From CAMDPA01 sp965223035 (GTDB lineage: Bacteria; Pseudomonadota; Alphaproteobacteria; Rhizobiales; Hyphomicrobiaceae): a DNA stretch of 64,000 nt. The translations under genes were made by a program, and so were the position numbers. Below, one piece after another: positions 41,775-50,481 of this stretch. The notes beneath the pieces were generated by a model. The model was not told the DNA's origin. It ran no database searches and worked only from the letters and a program-made list of their open reading frames with translations. Where the stretch lies: assembly GCA_965223035.1 (NCBI GenBank), contig OZ244980.1, positions 1,674,001 through 1,738,000 on the forward strand, given 5' to 3'. Positions within the stretch are counted from its first letter, which is position 1; every line of letters starts with the position of its first letter.

Positions 41775-43742
41775 TCAATCCAGCGATGCAGCGCCCTCGC
41801 GGCGGATGAGATCGGGCGGCCTTGCCTCCGCTTTCAGCATCACTACCGCGTCGTCGAGCGCCATGGCCTCATTCTTCTGGCTGCCGAGGCGACGGATCGA
41901 CACTGTCCGCTCGTCGGCCTCGCGCTTGCCGACCACCAACAGGACCGGCACCTTGGTCAAGGAATGCTCGCGCACCTTATAGTTGATCTTCTCGTTGCGC
42001 AGATCCGCCTCAGCCTTCAGTCCCGCGCGGTGCAACGCTGCGGTCACCTCGGCGGCATAGCCATCAGCGTCGGAGACGATCGTACACACCATGACCTGAA
42101 GGGGTGCCAGCCACAGCGGGAAATGCCCGGCACAGTTCTCGATCAGCATGCCCGTAAAGCGTTCTAACGAGCCAAACATGGCGCGGTGAATCATCACCGG
42201 CGTCTTCTTCTGGCCATCCGCATCAATGAAAAACGCGCCGAACCGTCCAGGCAGGTTAAAGTCCACCTGCGTGGTCCCGCACTGCCAGGTGCGACCGATC
42301 GCGTCGCGCAGGTGATATTCAAATTTCGGGCCGTAGAACGCCCCCTCGCCCTCGGCGATCGAGGTTTTGATATCAGGGTGCTCCGTCCTCATACGGTCAA
42401 AAACCGCGCGCATGGCTGCTTCCGCGCGATCCCATAGGGCGTCGGCGCCGACCCGTTTGTCGGGACGCGTCGCAAGCTTGATATGAATATCGTGGAAATC
42501 AAAGTCCTGATAGATCGACAGCATGAAGCGATTGATATCGAGGCATTGCTCCGCGATCTGATCCTCGCTGCAGAAAATGTGCGCATCGTCCTGGGTAAAT
42601 GCGCGCACCCGCAATAGCCCGTGGAGCGCGCCCGATGGCTCGTAACGATGCACGACGCCGAACTCGGCCATTTTCAAGGGCAGTTCACGGTAGCTTCTGA
42701 GCCCGTGCTTGAAGATCTGAACGTGACCCGGGCAATTCATCGGCTTGATTGCGAAGGTCCGCTCATCCTCGGTCTCGGTCACGAACATATGCTCGTGATA
42801 AGCCTCCCAATGACCGGAGGTTTCCCACAGCGATCGATCGAGCAATTGTGGAGAGTTCACCTCCAGGTAGGTCTCTTCATCGCAACGGCGGCGCATGTAC
42901 CCGATCAGGGTCTGGAACAATCGCCAACCCTTGGGATGCCAAAACACCGTCCCCGGCGCATCCTCTTGGAAATGGAACAGGTCCATCTCGCGCCCAAGCT
43001 TGCGATGATCGCGCTTCTCTGCTTCCTCCAGTTGCTTGAGATAGGTGGCTAGATCGGCCTCGTTGGCCCAGGCGGTGCCGTAAATGCGCTGCAGCTGCGC
43101 GCCGGATGCGTTGCCGCGCCAATAACTGCCGGAGATTCGCTGCAGCTTGAAAGCCTTGCCGATCTGCCCGGTCGCGGTCATGTGCGGTCCACGACACAGG
43201 TCAAACCAGCTGCCTTGCCGATAGATCTTGATCTCTTCGTCGGCAGGAATGGCGTCGACCAGCTCAACCTTGAACAACTCGCCCATCTCACGAAACCGCG
43301 CCTTCGCCTCGGCGCGCGACCACACCTCCTTCACAAATGGCTGGTTTTGCCCGATGATCTCGCGCATCTTCTCTTCGATCCGGGCCAGATCGTCAGGATG
43401 GAACGGCTCGTCTTTCGCAAAATCGTAATAAAAGCCGTTCTCGATCACCGGCCCGATGGTCACTTGGGTACCGGGGAACAGCGCCTGCACCGCTTCAGCC
43501 ATGACGTGAGCACAGTCATGCCGGATCAGCTGCAGCGCCTCGGGATCGGAACGCGTTATGATCTTGACCGCTGCATCCGCGGTGATGGGATCGGCGAGAT
43601 CGACCAATTCGCCGTCCAGGCTGAGCGCGACCGCGCGCTTCAACAAGGATTTAGAAATGCTGCCCGCAAGCTCAGCGCCGGTGATGCCGCTGGGGAAAGC
43701 GCGGCTGGCGCCATCGGGAAACATCAAAGATACATCCGGCAT
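41775..43742 (-). CDS. thrS: Threonyl-tRNA synthetase
   Basis: 655 residues, full length. In order: the TGS domain (about 1-60), the editing domain with HDCAHVMAEAVQALFPG and RGPHMTATG, the class II catalytic core with FWHPKGWRLF, RSLWETSGHWEAY, MNCPGHVQIFKHG (zinc Cys), RVRAFTQDDAHIFC and HRAMFGSLERF, and the C-terminal anticodon domain (LAPLQVMVCT). It charges tRNA-Thr and hydrolyses mischarged Ser. All motifs are intact. The ATG is at 43742. No leader peptide or T-box is visible upstream. Confidence 0.97.
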   Translation of the reverse strand: MPDVSLMFPDGASRAFPSGITGAELAGSISKSLLKRAVALSLDGELVDLADPITADAAVKIITRSDPEALQLIRHDCAHVMAEAVQALFPGTQVTIGPVIENGFYYDFAKDEPFHPDDLARIEEKMREIIGQNQPFVKEVWSRAEAKARFREMGELFKVELVDAIPADEEIKIYRQGSWFDLCRGPHMTATGQIGKAFKLQRISGSYWRGNASGAQLQRIYGTAWANEADLATYLKQLEEAEKRDHRKLGREMDLFHFQEDAPGTVFWHPKGWRLFQTLIGYMRRRCDEETYLEVNSPQLLDRSLWETSGHWEAYHEHMFVTETEDERTFAIKPMNCPGHVQIFKHGLRSYRELPLKMAEFGVVHRYEPSGALHGLLRVRAFTQDDAHIFCSEDQIAEQCLDINRFMLSIYQDFDFHDIHIKLATRPDKRVGADALWDRAEAAMRAVFDRMRTEHPDIKTSIAEGEGAFYGPKFEYHLRDAIGRTWQCGTTQVDFNLPGRFGAFFIDADGQKKTPVMIHRAMFGSLERFTGMLIENCAGHFPLWLAPLQVMVCTIVSDADGYAAEVTAALHRAGLKAEADLRNEKINYKVREHSLTKVPVLLVVGKREADERTVSIRRLGSQKNEAMALDDAVVMLKAEARPPDLIRREGAASLD

Positions 43743-43827
43743 CGGCTCGTTCCTCTCACTCGCTGCCTACGATCGCAGGTAAGACCGATCCGCTTGTGCC
43801 CCTGTCTGCCGCTGCCGTCAAGACAAG

Positions 43828-43864
43828 GGCTCGACCCATCGGCTCGACCCATCGGCTCGACGCG
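43828..43864. repeat. Tandem array, 13 bp x 2.8
   Basis: Unit GGCTCGACCCATC at 43828 and 43841, then GGCTCGACGCG. It lies upstream of thrS. Confidence 0.75.
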
Positions 43865-43885
43865 CCGACGAGCAGATCTCTTGCG

Positions 43886-43971
43886 CTAGAGCAACCTGCC
43901 TTTAATCGGAATCGGAACGATCCCGATTAAAGGCAGAAAGTTGCTCTACACTTTAAGGCGCGATGATCTAG
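43886..43971 (+). repeat. R1 dispersed palindrome, extended
   Basis: A B-module palindrome closed by B-type ends on both sides (CTAGAGCAACCTGCC ... GGCAGAAAGTTGCTCTA), followed by CACTTTAAGGCGCGATGATCTA, a remnant of the A module. The IS remnant begins 7 bases later. Confidence 0.88.
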
Positions 43972-43977
43972 ACCCTG

Positions 43978-44717
43978 TTGAGTATCGGGATTCCCAACTC
44001 ACTTGTTTTCTGATTCAAGCTTGCTTTTGAGGGGAGGCTTGAATGGCGGCACGGCGGGTGATCGCGGATGACATGAGGACGTTGATGGAACCTCACGGTC
44101 TCGGCCAACCAACCGATCCCGGTCGTGCCGGCAGCGACAATCGTGAGTTGATGAAAGCCATCTTGTGGATCGCCCGGCATCGAAAGCGCTTCAGGCAGCC
44201 CGTGGCGCGACCTGCCGGAAGCATTCGGCAAGTGGAACCCGGTCTTCAAGCGCTTTCGAGAGTGGGTGAAGATCGACGTTTTTCATCGCATGTTCTGAGC
44301 CTTATCCGGCAAACCTGATATGGCGTATGCGATGGTCGATGCAACGATCGCGACGGTACACCGTCACCGACAGGGCGCAAAAGGGGGCCTCACAGCCAGG
44401 CCACAGCCAACTCCAAAGGCGGATTGACCACCAAGATCCTGGCGCTCACGGATGCGCTTTGCAAGCTGGTGCGGTTCCAGCTTCTGCCGGGCCATCGCGA
44501 CGACACGGTCGGTGTCGCGCCGCTGATTGAATGCCGCATCGCGTGGCGCCACTTGAGATCGACGCTGAAATCTACAGATGGCGCCATCTCATCGAGAACG
44601 TGTTCTGCAAACTCAAACCGTTCAAGCGCATCGCTCTGCGCAGCGCCAAAACCGACCACAGCTTCGCCGCGATGATTTACGCTGCCGCCGCAATGATCAA
44701 TCGAGCCTGATACTCAA
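43978..44717 (+). mobile_element. Decayed IS5-family insertion sequence
   Basis: TTGAGTATC at 43978-43986 is repeated inverted as GATACTCAA at 44709-44717. Inside, transposase sequence is read in several frames. LGQPTDPGRAGSDNREL and MKAILWIAR come first, then LPEAFGKWNPVFKRFREWVK, then MAYAMVDATIATVHRHRQGA, then TTKILALTDALCKLVRFQLL, and finally RHLIENVFCKLKPFKRIALR and SFAAMIYAAAAMINRA. The central DDE part is missing. The element is frameshifted and inactive. Confidence 0.82.
44043..44710 (+). pseudogene. Frameshifted IS5-family transposase
   Basis: At least three frame changes and an internal deletion separate the N-terminal region (from 44043) from the C-terminal AAMINRA ending at the TGA near 44710. 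Only fragments could be translated. It is similar in type to, but not a copy of, the remnant at 33582-34080. Confidence 0.8.
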
Positions 44718-44723
44718 TCCGCC

Positions 44724-45194
44724 CTAGGGGTCTTGATGCATCGGCCCGGCATCAGCGATGAATACGAACGCGCGTGAGGCAATGAATGTGGTGAGAAACG
44801 ACAACGGTGCCGCTATCAGTTTGGCCAACAACGGATGGGTTCCGCCTTCAGCGGTCAGCAGGCCGATGACCACGACGGTGATCGCCAGGCCGGCCAATGC
44901 CACAGCAAAAAACCTGGCGAAGACTGGCGCCTCTGAGATCAACCCCGTTCGGTCCCGACGGCGCGCAAATACCAGGCGTGAAGATGCGGTGTAGTGGAAC
45001 ACGATGCCGCACATGTAGCTGCCCGTGGCGGCGATCGGAACGCTGATCGGACCCTCGAGCAACAACCAATAAATCAACAACCAAAAGATACAGGTATCGA
45101 ACAGGAACGCCGAACCGCTGACGACGGCGAAGCCTATCAGTTCTAGGGGTAGCGCGCCAAGCCGTTCGGGCAGCGGCCCTGACCAACTGGTCAT
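44724..45194 (-). CDS. GtrA-family membrane protein
   Basis: 156 residues with four transmembrane helices and the GtrA signatures LIGFAVVSGSAFLFDTCIFW near the N-terminus and LLAKLIAAPLSFLTTFIASRAFVF near the C-terminus. GtrA proteins are thought to flip bactoprenol-linked sugars for glycan modification. Its ATG overlaps the stop of the flavoprotein gene (ATGA, 45191-45194), so the pair is translationally coupled and probably serves one glycan pathway. No glycosyltransferase is adjacent. Confidence 0.88.
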   Translation of the reverse strand: MTSWSGPLPERLGALPLELIGFAVVSGSAFLFDTCIFWLLIYWLLLEGPISVPIAATGSYMCGIVFHYTASSRLVFARRRDRTGLISEAPVFARFFAVALAGLAITVVVIGLLTAEGGTHPLLAKLIAAPLSFLTTFIASRAFVFIADAGPMHQDP

Positions 45195-46732
45195 GCTGCC
45201 TGCTCCACCTTGGCCCGTCGAGGTACACCGCGCAGACCGATCGAGGCCAGCTTTGAGTCTGCTCCACCTTGCTCGTGATACTCCGCGTCCTCGTTCACGT
45301 TCCAGACATCGAATAGTTGCTGGTTGGCGAGAATATTTTCGACCGTCATCATGGCCGTCATCATCGCGTGGTCCTGGTTGTTGTATTTGTGCATGCCGTT
45401 GCGGCCGACCAGGTGCAGGCCCTCATAGTTGGTCTCAATATCTTCGCGCACCGTATCCACGTTCAATCGGTAGGCGTCGTCGTAAATTGGATAGGCCTTG
45501 TTCTGGCGCACAACGCAGCCGTCGACGCAGGCCTGCTCCGACGCCAGACCGATGTGGGCCAACTCGCGGCGGGCCAACCCGAGCAACTCTGCATCGCTCG
45601 CGGTCCACAGACCGTCGCCTTCGAAGCAGAAATATTCCAACCCGAGACAGGCCAAGTTATCGTCTGGCACCATTTCCGGTGACCAGGATCGAAAGTTTTG
45701 AATGCGACCGACTTTGACGTTGGGGTCGTGGATATAGATCCAATTGTCAGGAAACAGATCGGGCTTGTCGACCACAAGCGCGACCATGATGAAGTCGCGA
45801 TAGCGCAAGGCGCGGGCCGCAGCACGGGACCGTGGCGCCGGCGTCATGGCGTCCATTAACGCGCGGATGGGCGCAGAGGAAATGACGTGGCGTGCCCGGT
45901 AGGATTTTAGCGTGCCGTCAGCGGACGTTGCACCAATGGTCCACAGTCCGCTTGCTGCATCGCGCGACAACCGCTGCAGCGTCGTGCCCATGTGAATGGT
46001 GCCGCCTTGGGCGCGGGTCTTGGCTGCGGCCGCCTCCCACATCATACCGGGGCCCTTGCGCGGGTATTGAAAGCTTTCGATCAGCGTCTTGATCACGGGT
46101 CGATCGCCGGCGCCAGAACCATCGGGCGCTGGGTTCATGCCGCGGTCGCGTGCTCTCAAGGAGTTGCCGATGGCGTTGGTCAGCGCCGTCCACAGGTCAA
46201 GCCCCTTGATCCGTTGGGCCGCCCAGTCCGCCGAGATCTCGTCGCAGCTCATCCCCCACACCTTTTCCGTGTAGGTCTTGAAGAAGATCGAGTACAGGCG
46301 TTCACCGAACTGGTTTGCGACCCACTGATGAAATGTCTCCGGTGATGCGTGCGGAAACGCTTGCCGATAAAGAAAGGAGGCCATGCACATCGTGCTTTCG
46401 ACCACGCCCAAATTGCCCAGGGCCTCTCCGGCCTTGAGCGGATAGCTGTAGTATCGGTCACCATAGTAGATGCGCGACAGGCGTGGTCGTGTGATAAAAT
46501 CTTGCGGCAGGATTTCGCGCCACAAGTCGACGACCTCCGGCGACTTCGAGAAAAAGCGATGACCGCCGATGTCGAATAAGAAGCGCTTGTAACTGGCGGT
46601 GCGACTGATGCCGCCGACATAGACCGGGTCAGCTTCAATGACGGTGGTCGATACGCCGTGCTTGGTGAGCAGGTAGGATGCAGTCAGACCGGCGGGGCCA
46701 GCACCAATGACCAATACATCGCAATCATACAT
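45191..46732 (-). CDS. UDP-galactopyranose-mutase-like FAD oxidoreductase
   Basis: 513 residues from ATG 46732 (MYDCDVLVIGAGPAGLTA); the frame is open to 47074, but those 114 codons look non-coding. The N-terminal Rossmann loop GAGPAGLTASYLL binds FAD. GGISRTASYKRFLFDIGGHRFF, YTEKVWGMSCDEIS and the C-terminal GLHLVGRNGMHKYNNQDHAMM (split after NGMHK) match the NAD(P)/FAD-dependent group near UDP-galactopyranose mutase and protoporphyrinogen oxidase. A sugar-nucleotide ring isomerase or related role in polysaccharide synthesis is inferred from the coupled GtrA gene. The substrate is not certain. Confidence 0.82.
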   Translation of the reverse strand: MYDCDVLVIGAGPAGLTASYLLTKHGVSTTVIEADPVYVGGISRTASYKRFLFDIGGHRFFSKSPEVVDLWREILPQDFITRPRLSRIYYGDRYYSYPLKAGEALGNLGVVESTMCMASFLYRQAFPHASPETFHQWVANQFGERLYSIFFKTYTEKVWGMSCDEISADWAAQRIKGLDLWTALTNAIGNSLRARDRGMNPAPDGSGAGDRPVIKTLIESFQYPRKGPGMMWEAAAAKTRAQGGTIHMGTTLQRLSRDAASGLWTIGATSADGTLKSYRARHVISSAPIRALMDAMTPAPRSRAAARALRYRDFIMVALVVDKPDLFPDNWIYIHDPNVKVGRIQNFRSWSPEMVPDDNLACLGLEYFCFEGDGLWTASDAELLGLARRELAHIGLASEQACVDGCVVRQNKAYPIYDDAYRLNVDTVREDIETNYEGLHLVGRNGMHKYNNQDHAMMTAMMTVENILANQQLFDVWNVNEDAEYHEQGGADSKLASIGLRGVPRRAKVEQAA

Positions 46733-47189
46733 GACGCGGGTCCAAGAACCAATCAGATAAAGTCTGTCTGAGCCACCCTTCAAACATCGGCGACTGCACT
46801 CAACGAGCCCACGATGAACCGAAGTCGTAAAGAAGCTGCAAACTGTCGCAGCCGCCTGATTGGTATACTTGAGGGGCAGTTCAGTTAACTGCGCAACCCG
46901 TGATTGAATTTGCCCGCGCGGGAGGCGGCAACGGCAATTGGCCCATCTGAGGCGCTGACCGCCGCGTCGATGTGCGCCCAGCCAGGCGTTCGCCGAAGTT
47001 ATCGGCAGGTGCGGCCGGAACAGGTTGGCTGGGGCTGCTCCAGCTGCGGTCACCGAGAACCTCTTGCCCGGCACCAGGCGAGTCGTGATACGACGAAGCT
47101 GTGTGGTGAAGCCCTGGACCGGTCCGATAATGCGCTGGGTGGAGATCTCAGTATATTACCGGCATCATTGACCTGCCGTTGAGTTCCCG
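46733..47189. other. Divergent gap between the flavoprotein gene and cmk
   Basis: About 450 bases. A 92-codon plus-strand frame (46904-47182) and the upstream extension of the flavoprotein frame show no family features. The stretch should hold both promoters. In related genomes aroA stands here, upstream of cmk; it is missing from this position. Confidence 0.45.
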
Positions 47190-47819
47190 ATGTTAACGAT
47201 CGCCATTGATGGACCCGCCGCGTCCGGCAAGGGTACACTTGCCAAACGTGTCGCCGCTCATTACGGCCTGTCCTACCTCGATACAGGACTACTGTATCGC
47301 GCCGTCGGTCGAGACATATTGGCTGCGGGGCGCTCGCTGGATGATGAGGGAGCTGCGATAGCGGCTGCCCGTCATCTCAAATTCACAACCCTCGGCGATC
47401 CTGCATTGCGGTTGGCATCGATGGGCGAGGCGGCGAGTGTCGTTGCCCGCTTTGCGGCGGTCCGCACCGCCTTGCTCACGTTTCAGCGGGATTTCGCGCG
47501 CCAGGAACCGGGCGCCGTGCTCGATGGCCGCGACATCGGGACGGTGATCCTTCCCGACGCCGACGCCAAGCTCTACGTGACCGCCGAGGTTGAAGTACGC
47601 GCCTGCCGGCGCTATCAGGAGCAGCTGACCCGCGGCGAGCCCGTGACCTGCGGGCAGGTGCTCGATGTGATCAAGGCGCGCGACGCCCGCGACATGGGCC
47701 GGGTGGATGCTCCCCTGAAACCCGCCGAGGACGCGATGATCCTGGATACAACCGAGCTGGACGTGGACGCGAGCTTCGTGACCGCGCTGAGCTTGCTGGC
47801 CACCAAAATCGGGCGCTGA
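47190..47819 (+). CDS. cmk: Cytidylate kinase
   Basis: 209 residues. The phosphate loop IDGPAASGKGTLAKRVA opens the protein. LDTGLLYRAVG, LDGRDIGTVILPDADAKLYV and ARDARDMGRVDAPL are family signatures. It phosphorylates CMP and dCMP. It precedes rpsA as in most alphaproteobacteria, but the gap of about 670 bases is long and contains a tandem array, so co-transcription is less certain. ATG 47190 is the only reasonable start. Confidence 0.94.
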   Translation: MLTIAIDGPAASGKGTLAKRVAAHYGLSYLDTGLLYRAVGRDILAAGRSLDDEGAAIAAARHLKFTTLGDPALRLASMGEAASVVARFAAVRTALLTFQRDFARQEPGAVLDGRDIGTVILPDADAKLYVTAEVEVRACRRYQEQLTRGEPVTCGQVLDVIKARDARDMGRVDAPLKPAEDAMILDTTELDVDASFVTALSLLATKIGR

Positions 47820-48488
47820 CTTTCATCCAGGCCGCTAACATCGTGTCGCGACCGAACCAGTTGTCGCCGACCAGCGTGTGCGCCCACGCCGGTTCTGCGC
47901 CCAGGCCGGTCCTGCGCCCAGGCCGGTTCTGTGCCCAGGCCGGTTCTGTGCCCAGGCCGGTTCTGTGCTATGCCGTTTCGGAACAGGTGGGATAGCAAGG
48001 CTAATCCGCCTCAGCCGGTAATGACCTAAGCCCGCCACCACACCGCGCAGCGCGCGCCCGTTGCTCGTGCGCGCCAACTTCGCTATAGAAACGGCGTAGG
48101 AGACTGTCGTGGGTGCGATCAAGAGGTGGATCGGCCGATACGTCAATCCCAATCGGGATGACCGTAATCTCATCGGTGCGGCCCAACGCCGTCCCATGCG
48201 CGGTCACAGACACATTTGCTGAACGGGACAGGGTTCTGGCCGCCCCGTTCTGGCCGCCACGCGTCCGCCTCAGAAGCATGCCGGGGCGGGCAATAGCGGT
48301 TTTGGGCGAAGCCTATCAAAGGCGAGAACGTTGCGACCGACAGGCTATCTTGAACTCGGCCGAACCGCTTTGGTTTCGCGGCAAGCGACAGCTGAGCTTC
48401 ACCGGCGGATCGGCAAATGACTGCAGGCAACTTGAACATGCGCTTCCGGCCATAGCGCCGGGGCAAGATCGGAATCGATGGAGTATTG
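47820..48488. other. Long leader region of rpsA
   Basis: No gene is seen in these 670 bases apart from a 17-bp tandem array at the beginning. Several short frames on both strands lack coding features. Promoter and leader of rpsA are expected in the right half. Confidence 0.5.
47882..47966. repeat. Tandem array, 17 bp x 5
   Basis: Unit GCCCAGGCCGGTTCTGT, five copies starting 47882, 47899, 47916, 47933 and 47950, with one or two changes in the first two. It begins 63 bases after the cmk stop. Confidence 0.93.
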
Positions 48489-50234
48489 ATGACCACCCCA
48501 GACACCCACCCGGAGATCGGCAACGTCCACACCCCCAGCATAGAAGACTTCACGGCAATGCTGGATGAAACACTCGCTGCGGACGTGGCCTATGAAGGCA
48601 ACGTGGTTCGCGGCAAGATCGTATCGATCGAAAAGGACCTCGCTGTTATCGATGTCGGCCTTAAGATGGAGGGCAGGGTTCCGCTTCGAGAGTTCAGCGT
48701 TGGGGGCAAGCCGGCGGACCTGAAAGTGGGCGATGAGGTTGAGGTCTACCTGGAGCGGATTGAGAATGCGCTCGGTGAAGCGGTTTTGTCGCGCGACAAG
48801 GCCCGCCGCGAAGAGAGCTGGGCCCGCCTGGAGAAGCAATTTGAGGCCGGCGAGAAAGTCCAGGGCGTGATCTTCAACAAGGTCAAGGGTGGGTTCACCG
48901 TCGATCTCGATGGGGCCGTCGCGTTCTTGCCAGGCAGCCAGGTCGACATTCGGCCGGTTCGCGATATTGGCCCCTTGATGCATCAGCCGCAGCCGTTCCA
49001 GATCCTTAAAATGGATCGTCGGCGCGGCAATATTGTGGTCTCGCGCCGGTCCGTCCTCGAAGAGACGCGGGCCGAGCAACGCGCCGACATCGTGGCCCGG
49101 TTAGAGGAGGGTCAGGAAATCGACGGCGTCGTCAAGAACATCACGGATTACGGTGCGTTTATCGATCTTGGTGGGATCGATGGTCTATTGCATGTCACCG
49201 ACATGGCCTGGCGTCGCGTCAGCCATCCCAGCGAGATCGTCAATGTCGGCGATACCGTGAAGGTGCGTATCATCCGGATTAATCCCGATACCCAGCGCAT
49301 CAGCCTGGGCATGAAACAGCTGCAAGCGGATCCGTGGCAGTCGATCGAGGCCAAGTATCCGATCGGGGCGCGGTTCAAGGGCACGGTTACCAACATCGCC
49401 GACTATGGTGCGTTCGTTGAGCTGGAGCCCGGTGTCGAAGGCTTGATCCATGTCTCGGAGATGAGTTGGACCAAGAAGAACATCCATCCGGGCAAGATCG
49501 TCTCCACCAGCCAAGAGGTCGAGGTTCAAATCCTCGAGGTTGATCCCAATAAGCGGCGGATCTCACTCGGCCTCAAGCAAACCCAGGATAATCCTTGGGA
49601 CGCCTTCCTGGCGCAGCACCCGAAGGGCAGTGAGGTCGAGGGGCCGATCCGCAACATCACCGAGTTCGGCCTGTTCATCGGGCTGGAGAACGGCATCGAC
49701 GGCATGGTCCACCTGTCGGATCTGGACTGGAACCGGGCCGGCGACGAAGTGATCAAGGAATACAAGAAGGGCGATGCCGTCAAAGCCGTGGTGCTGGACG
49801 TCGACTCCTCCAAAGAGCGCATCTCGCTCGGCATCAAGCAACTGAGCGGCGACCCGCTCGACACCCTGTCCAAGTACAAGAAGGGCGATGCCGTGACCTG
49901 CGAGGTGGTAGCGATCCAGGACAACGGCATCGAAGCCAAGATTGTTGGCAGCGATGTCACCACGTTCATCAAGCGGTCCGACTTGTCGCGTGATCGCTCC
50001 GAGCAACGGCCGGAGCGTTACTCGGTGGGTCAGAAGGTGGACGCCGCGGTGATCAGCGTTGACAAGTCCGCCCGCCGCATCTCCGTCTCGATCAAGCAGT
50101 TGGAGATCTCCGAGGAGAAACAGGCGGTCGCACAGTACGGCTCATCGGATGCAGGGGCCTCGTTGGGCGACATTTTCAAAGCGGCGATCAAGAAGCGCGA
50201 AGAGGCCGAGGAGGAGGAGGACCGCACAGAGTAG
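48489..50234 (+). CDS. rpsA: Ribosomal protein S1
   Basis: 581 residues from ATG 48489, with GGAG 8 bases upstream; the TTG three bases earlier is not needed. Six S1 RNA-binding repeats follow each other (for example GVVKNITDYGAFIDLGGIDG, GTVTNIADYGAFVELEPGVE and ISLGLKQ/ISLGIKQ repeat ends). The tail is acidic (KKREEAEEEEDRTE). S1 helps the 30S subunit bind mRNA. Length and repeat number are normal for alphaproteobacteria. Confidence 0.96.
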   Translation: MTTPDTHPEIGNVHTPSIEDFTAMLDETLAADVAYEGNVVRGKIVSIEKDLAVIDVGLKMEGRVPLREFSVGGKPADLKVGDEVEVYLERIENALGEAVLSRDKARREESWARLEKQFEAGEKVQGVIFNKVKGGFTVDLDGAVAFLPGSQVDIRPVRDIGPLMHQPQPFQILKMDRRRGNIVVSRRSVLEETRAEQRADIVARLEEGQEIDGVVKNITDYGAFIDLGGIDGLLHVTDMAWRRVSHPSEIVNVGDTVKVRIIRINPDTQRISLGMKQLQADPWQSIEAKYPIGARFKGTVTNIADYGAFVELEPGVEGLIHVSEMSWTKKNIHPGKIVSTSQEVEVQILEVDPNKRRISLGLKQTQDNPWDAFLAQHPKGSEVEGPIRNITEFGLFIGLENGIDGMVHLSDLDWNRAGDEVIKEYKKGDAVKAVVLDVDSSKERISLGIKQLSGDPLDTLSKYKKGDAVTCEVVAIQDNGIEAKIVGSDVTTFIKRSDLSRDRSEQRPERYSVGQKVDAAVISVDKSARRISVSIKQLEISEEKQAVAQYGSSDAGASLGDIFKAAIKKREEAEEEEDRTE

Positions 50235-50251
50235 ACACGTGTGCCCCTCAC

Positions 50252-50307
50252 CGGCGGACCCTGAACGGCGGACCCTGAACGGCGGACCCTGAACGGCGGC
50301 TCCTGAG
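50252..50307. repeat. Tandem array, 14 bp x 3.5
   Basis: Unit CGGCGGACCCTGAA at 50252, 50266 and 50280, then diverged CGGCGGCTCCTGAGCAGCTCCTGAG (two halves of 13 and 12). It begins 18 bases after the rpsA stop. Confidence 0.9.
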
Positions 50308-50420
50308 CAGCTCCTGAGTGTCAGGGCACCACCGGCACGGGATAACCATCCGGGCCACTCTGGCGGTCAGCATCGCGGCGTGGCGCAAGCCGCGCCGGCG
50401 CCGCATTTTTCGGCCACATA

Positions 50421-50456
50421 ATATTGCGTCGTCGCCAAGTATTGCGTCGTCGCCAA
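50421..50456. repeat. Direct repeat, 18 bp x 2
   Basis: TATTGCGTCGTCGCCAAG occurs twice in a row (second copy ends AAA), shortly before the protease gene. Confidence 0.8.
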
Positions 50457-50481
50457 AAACACGTTGGATCACCTATCGCCA

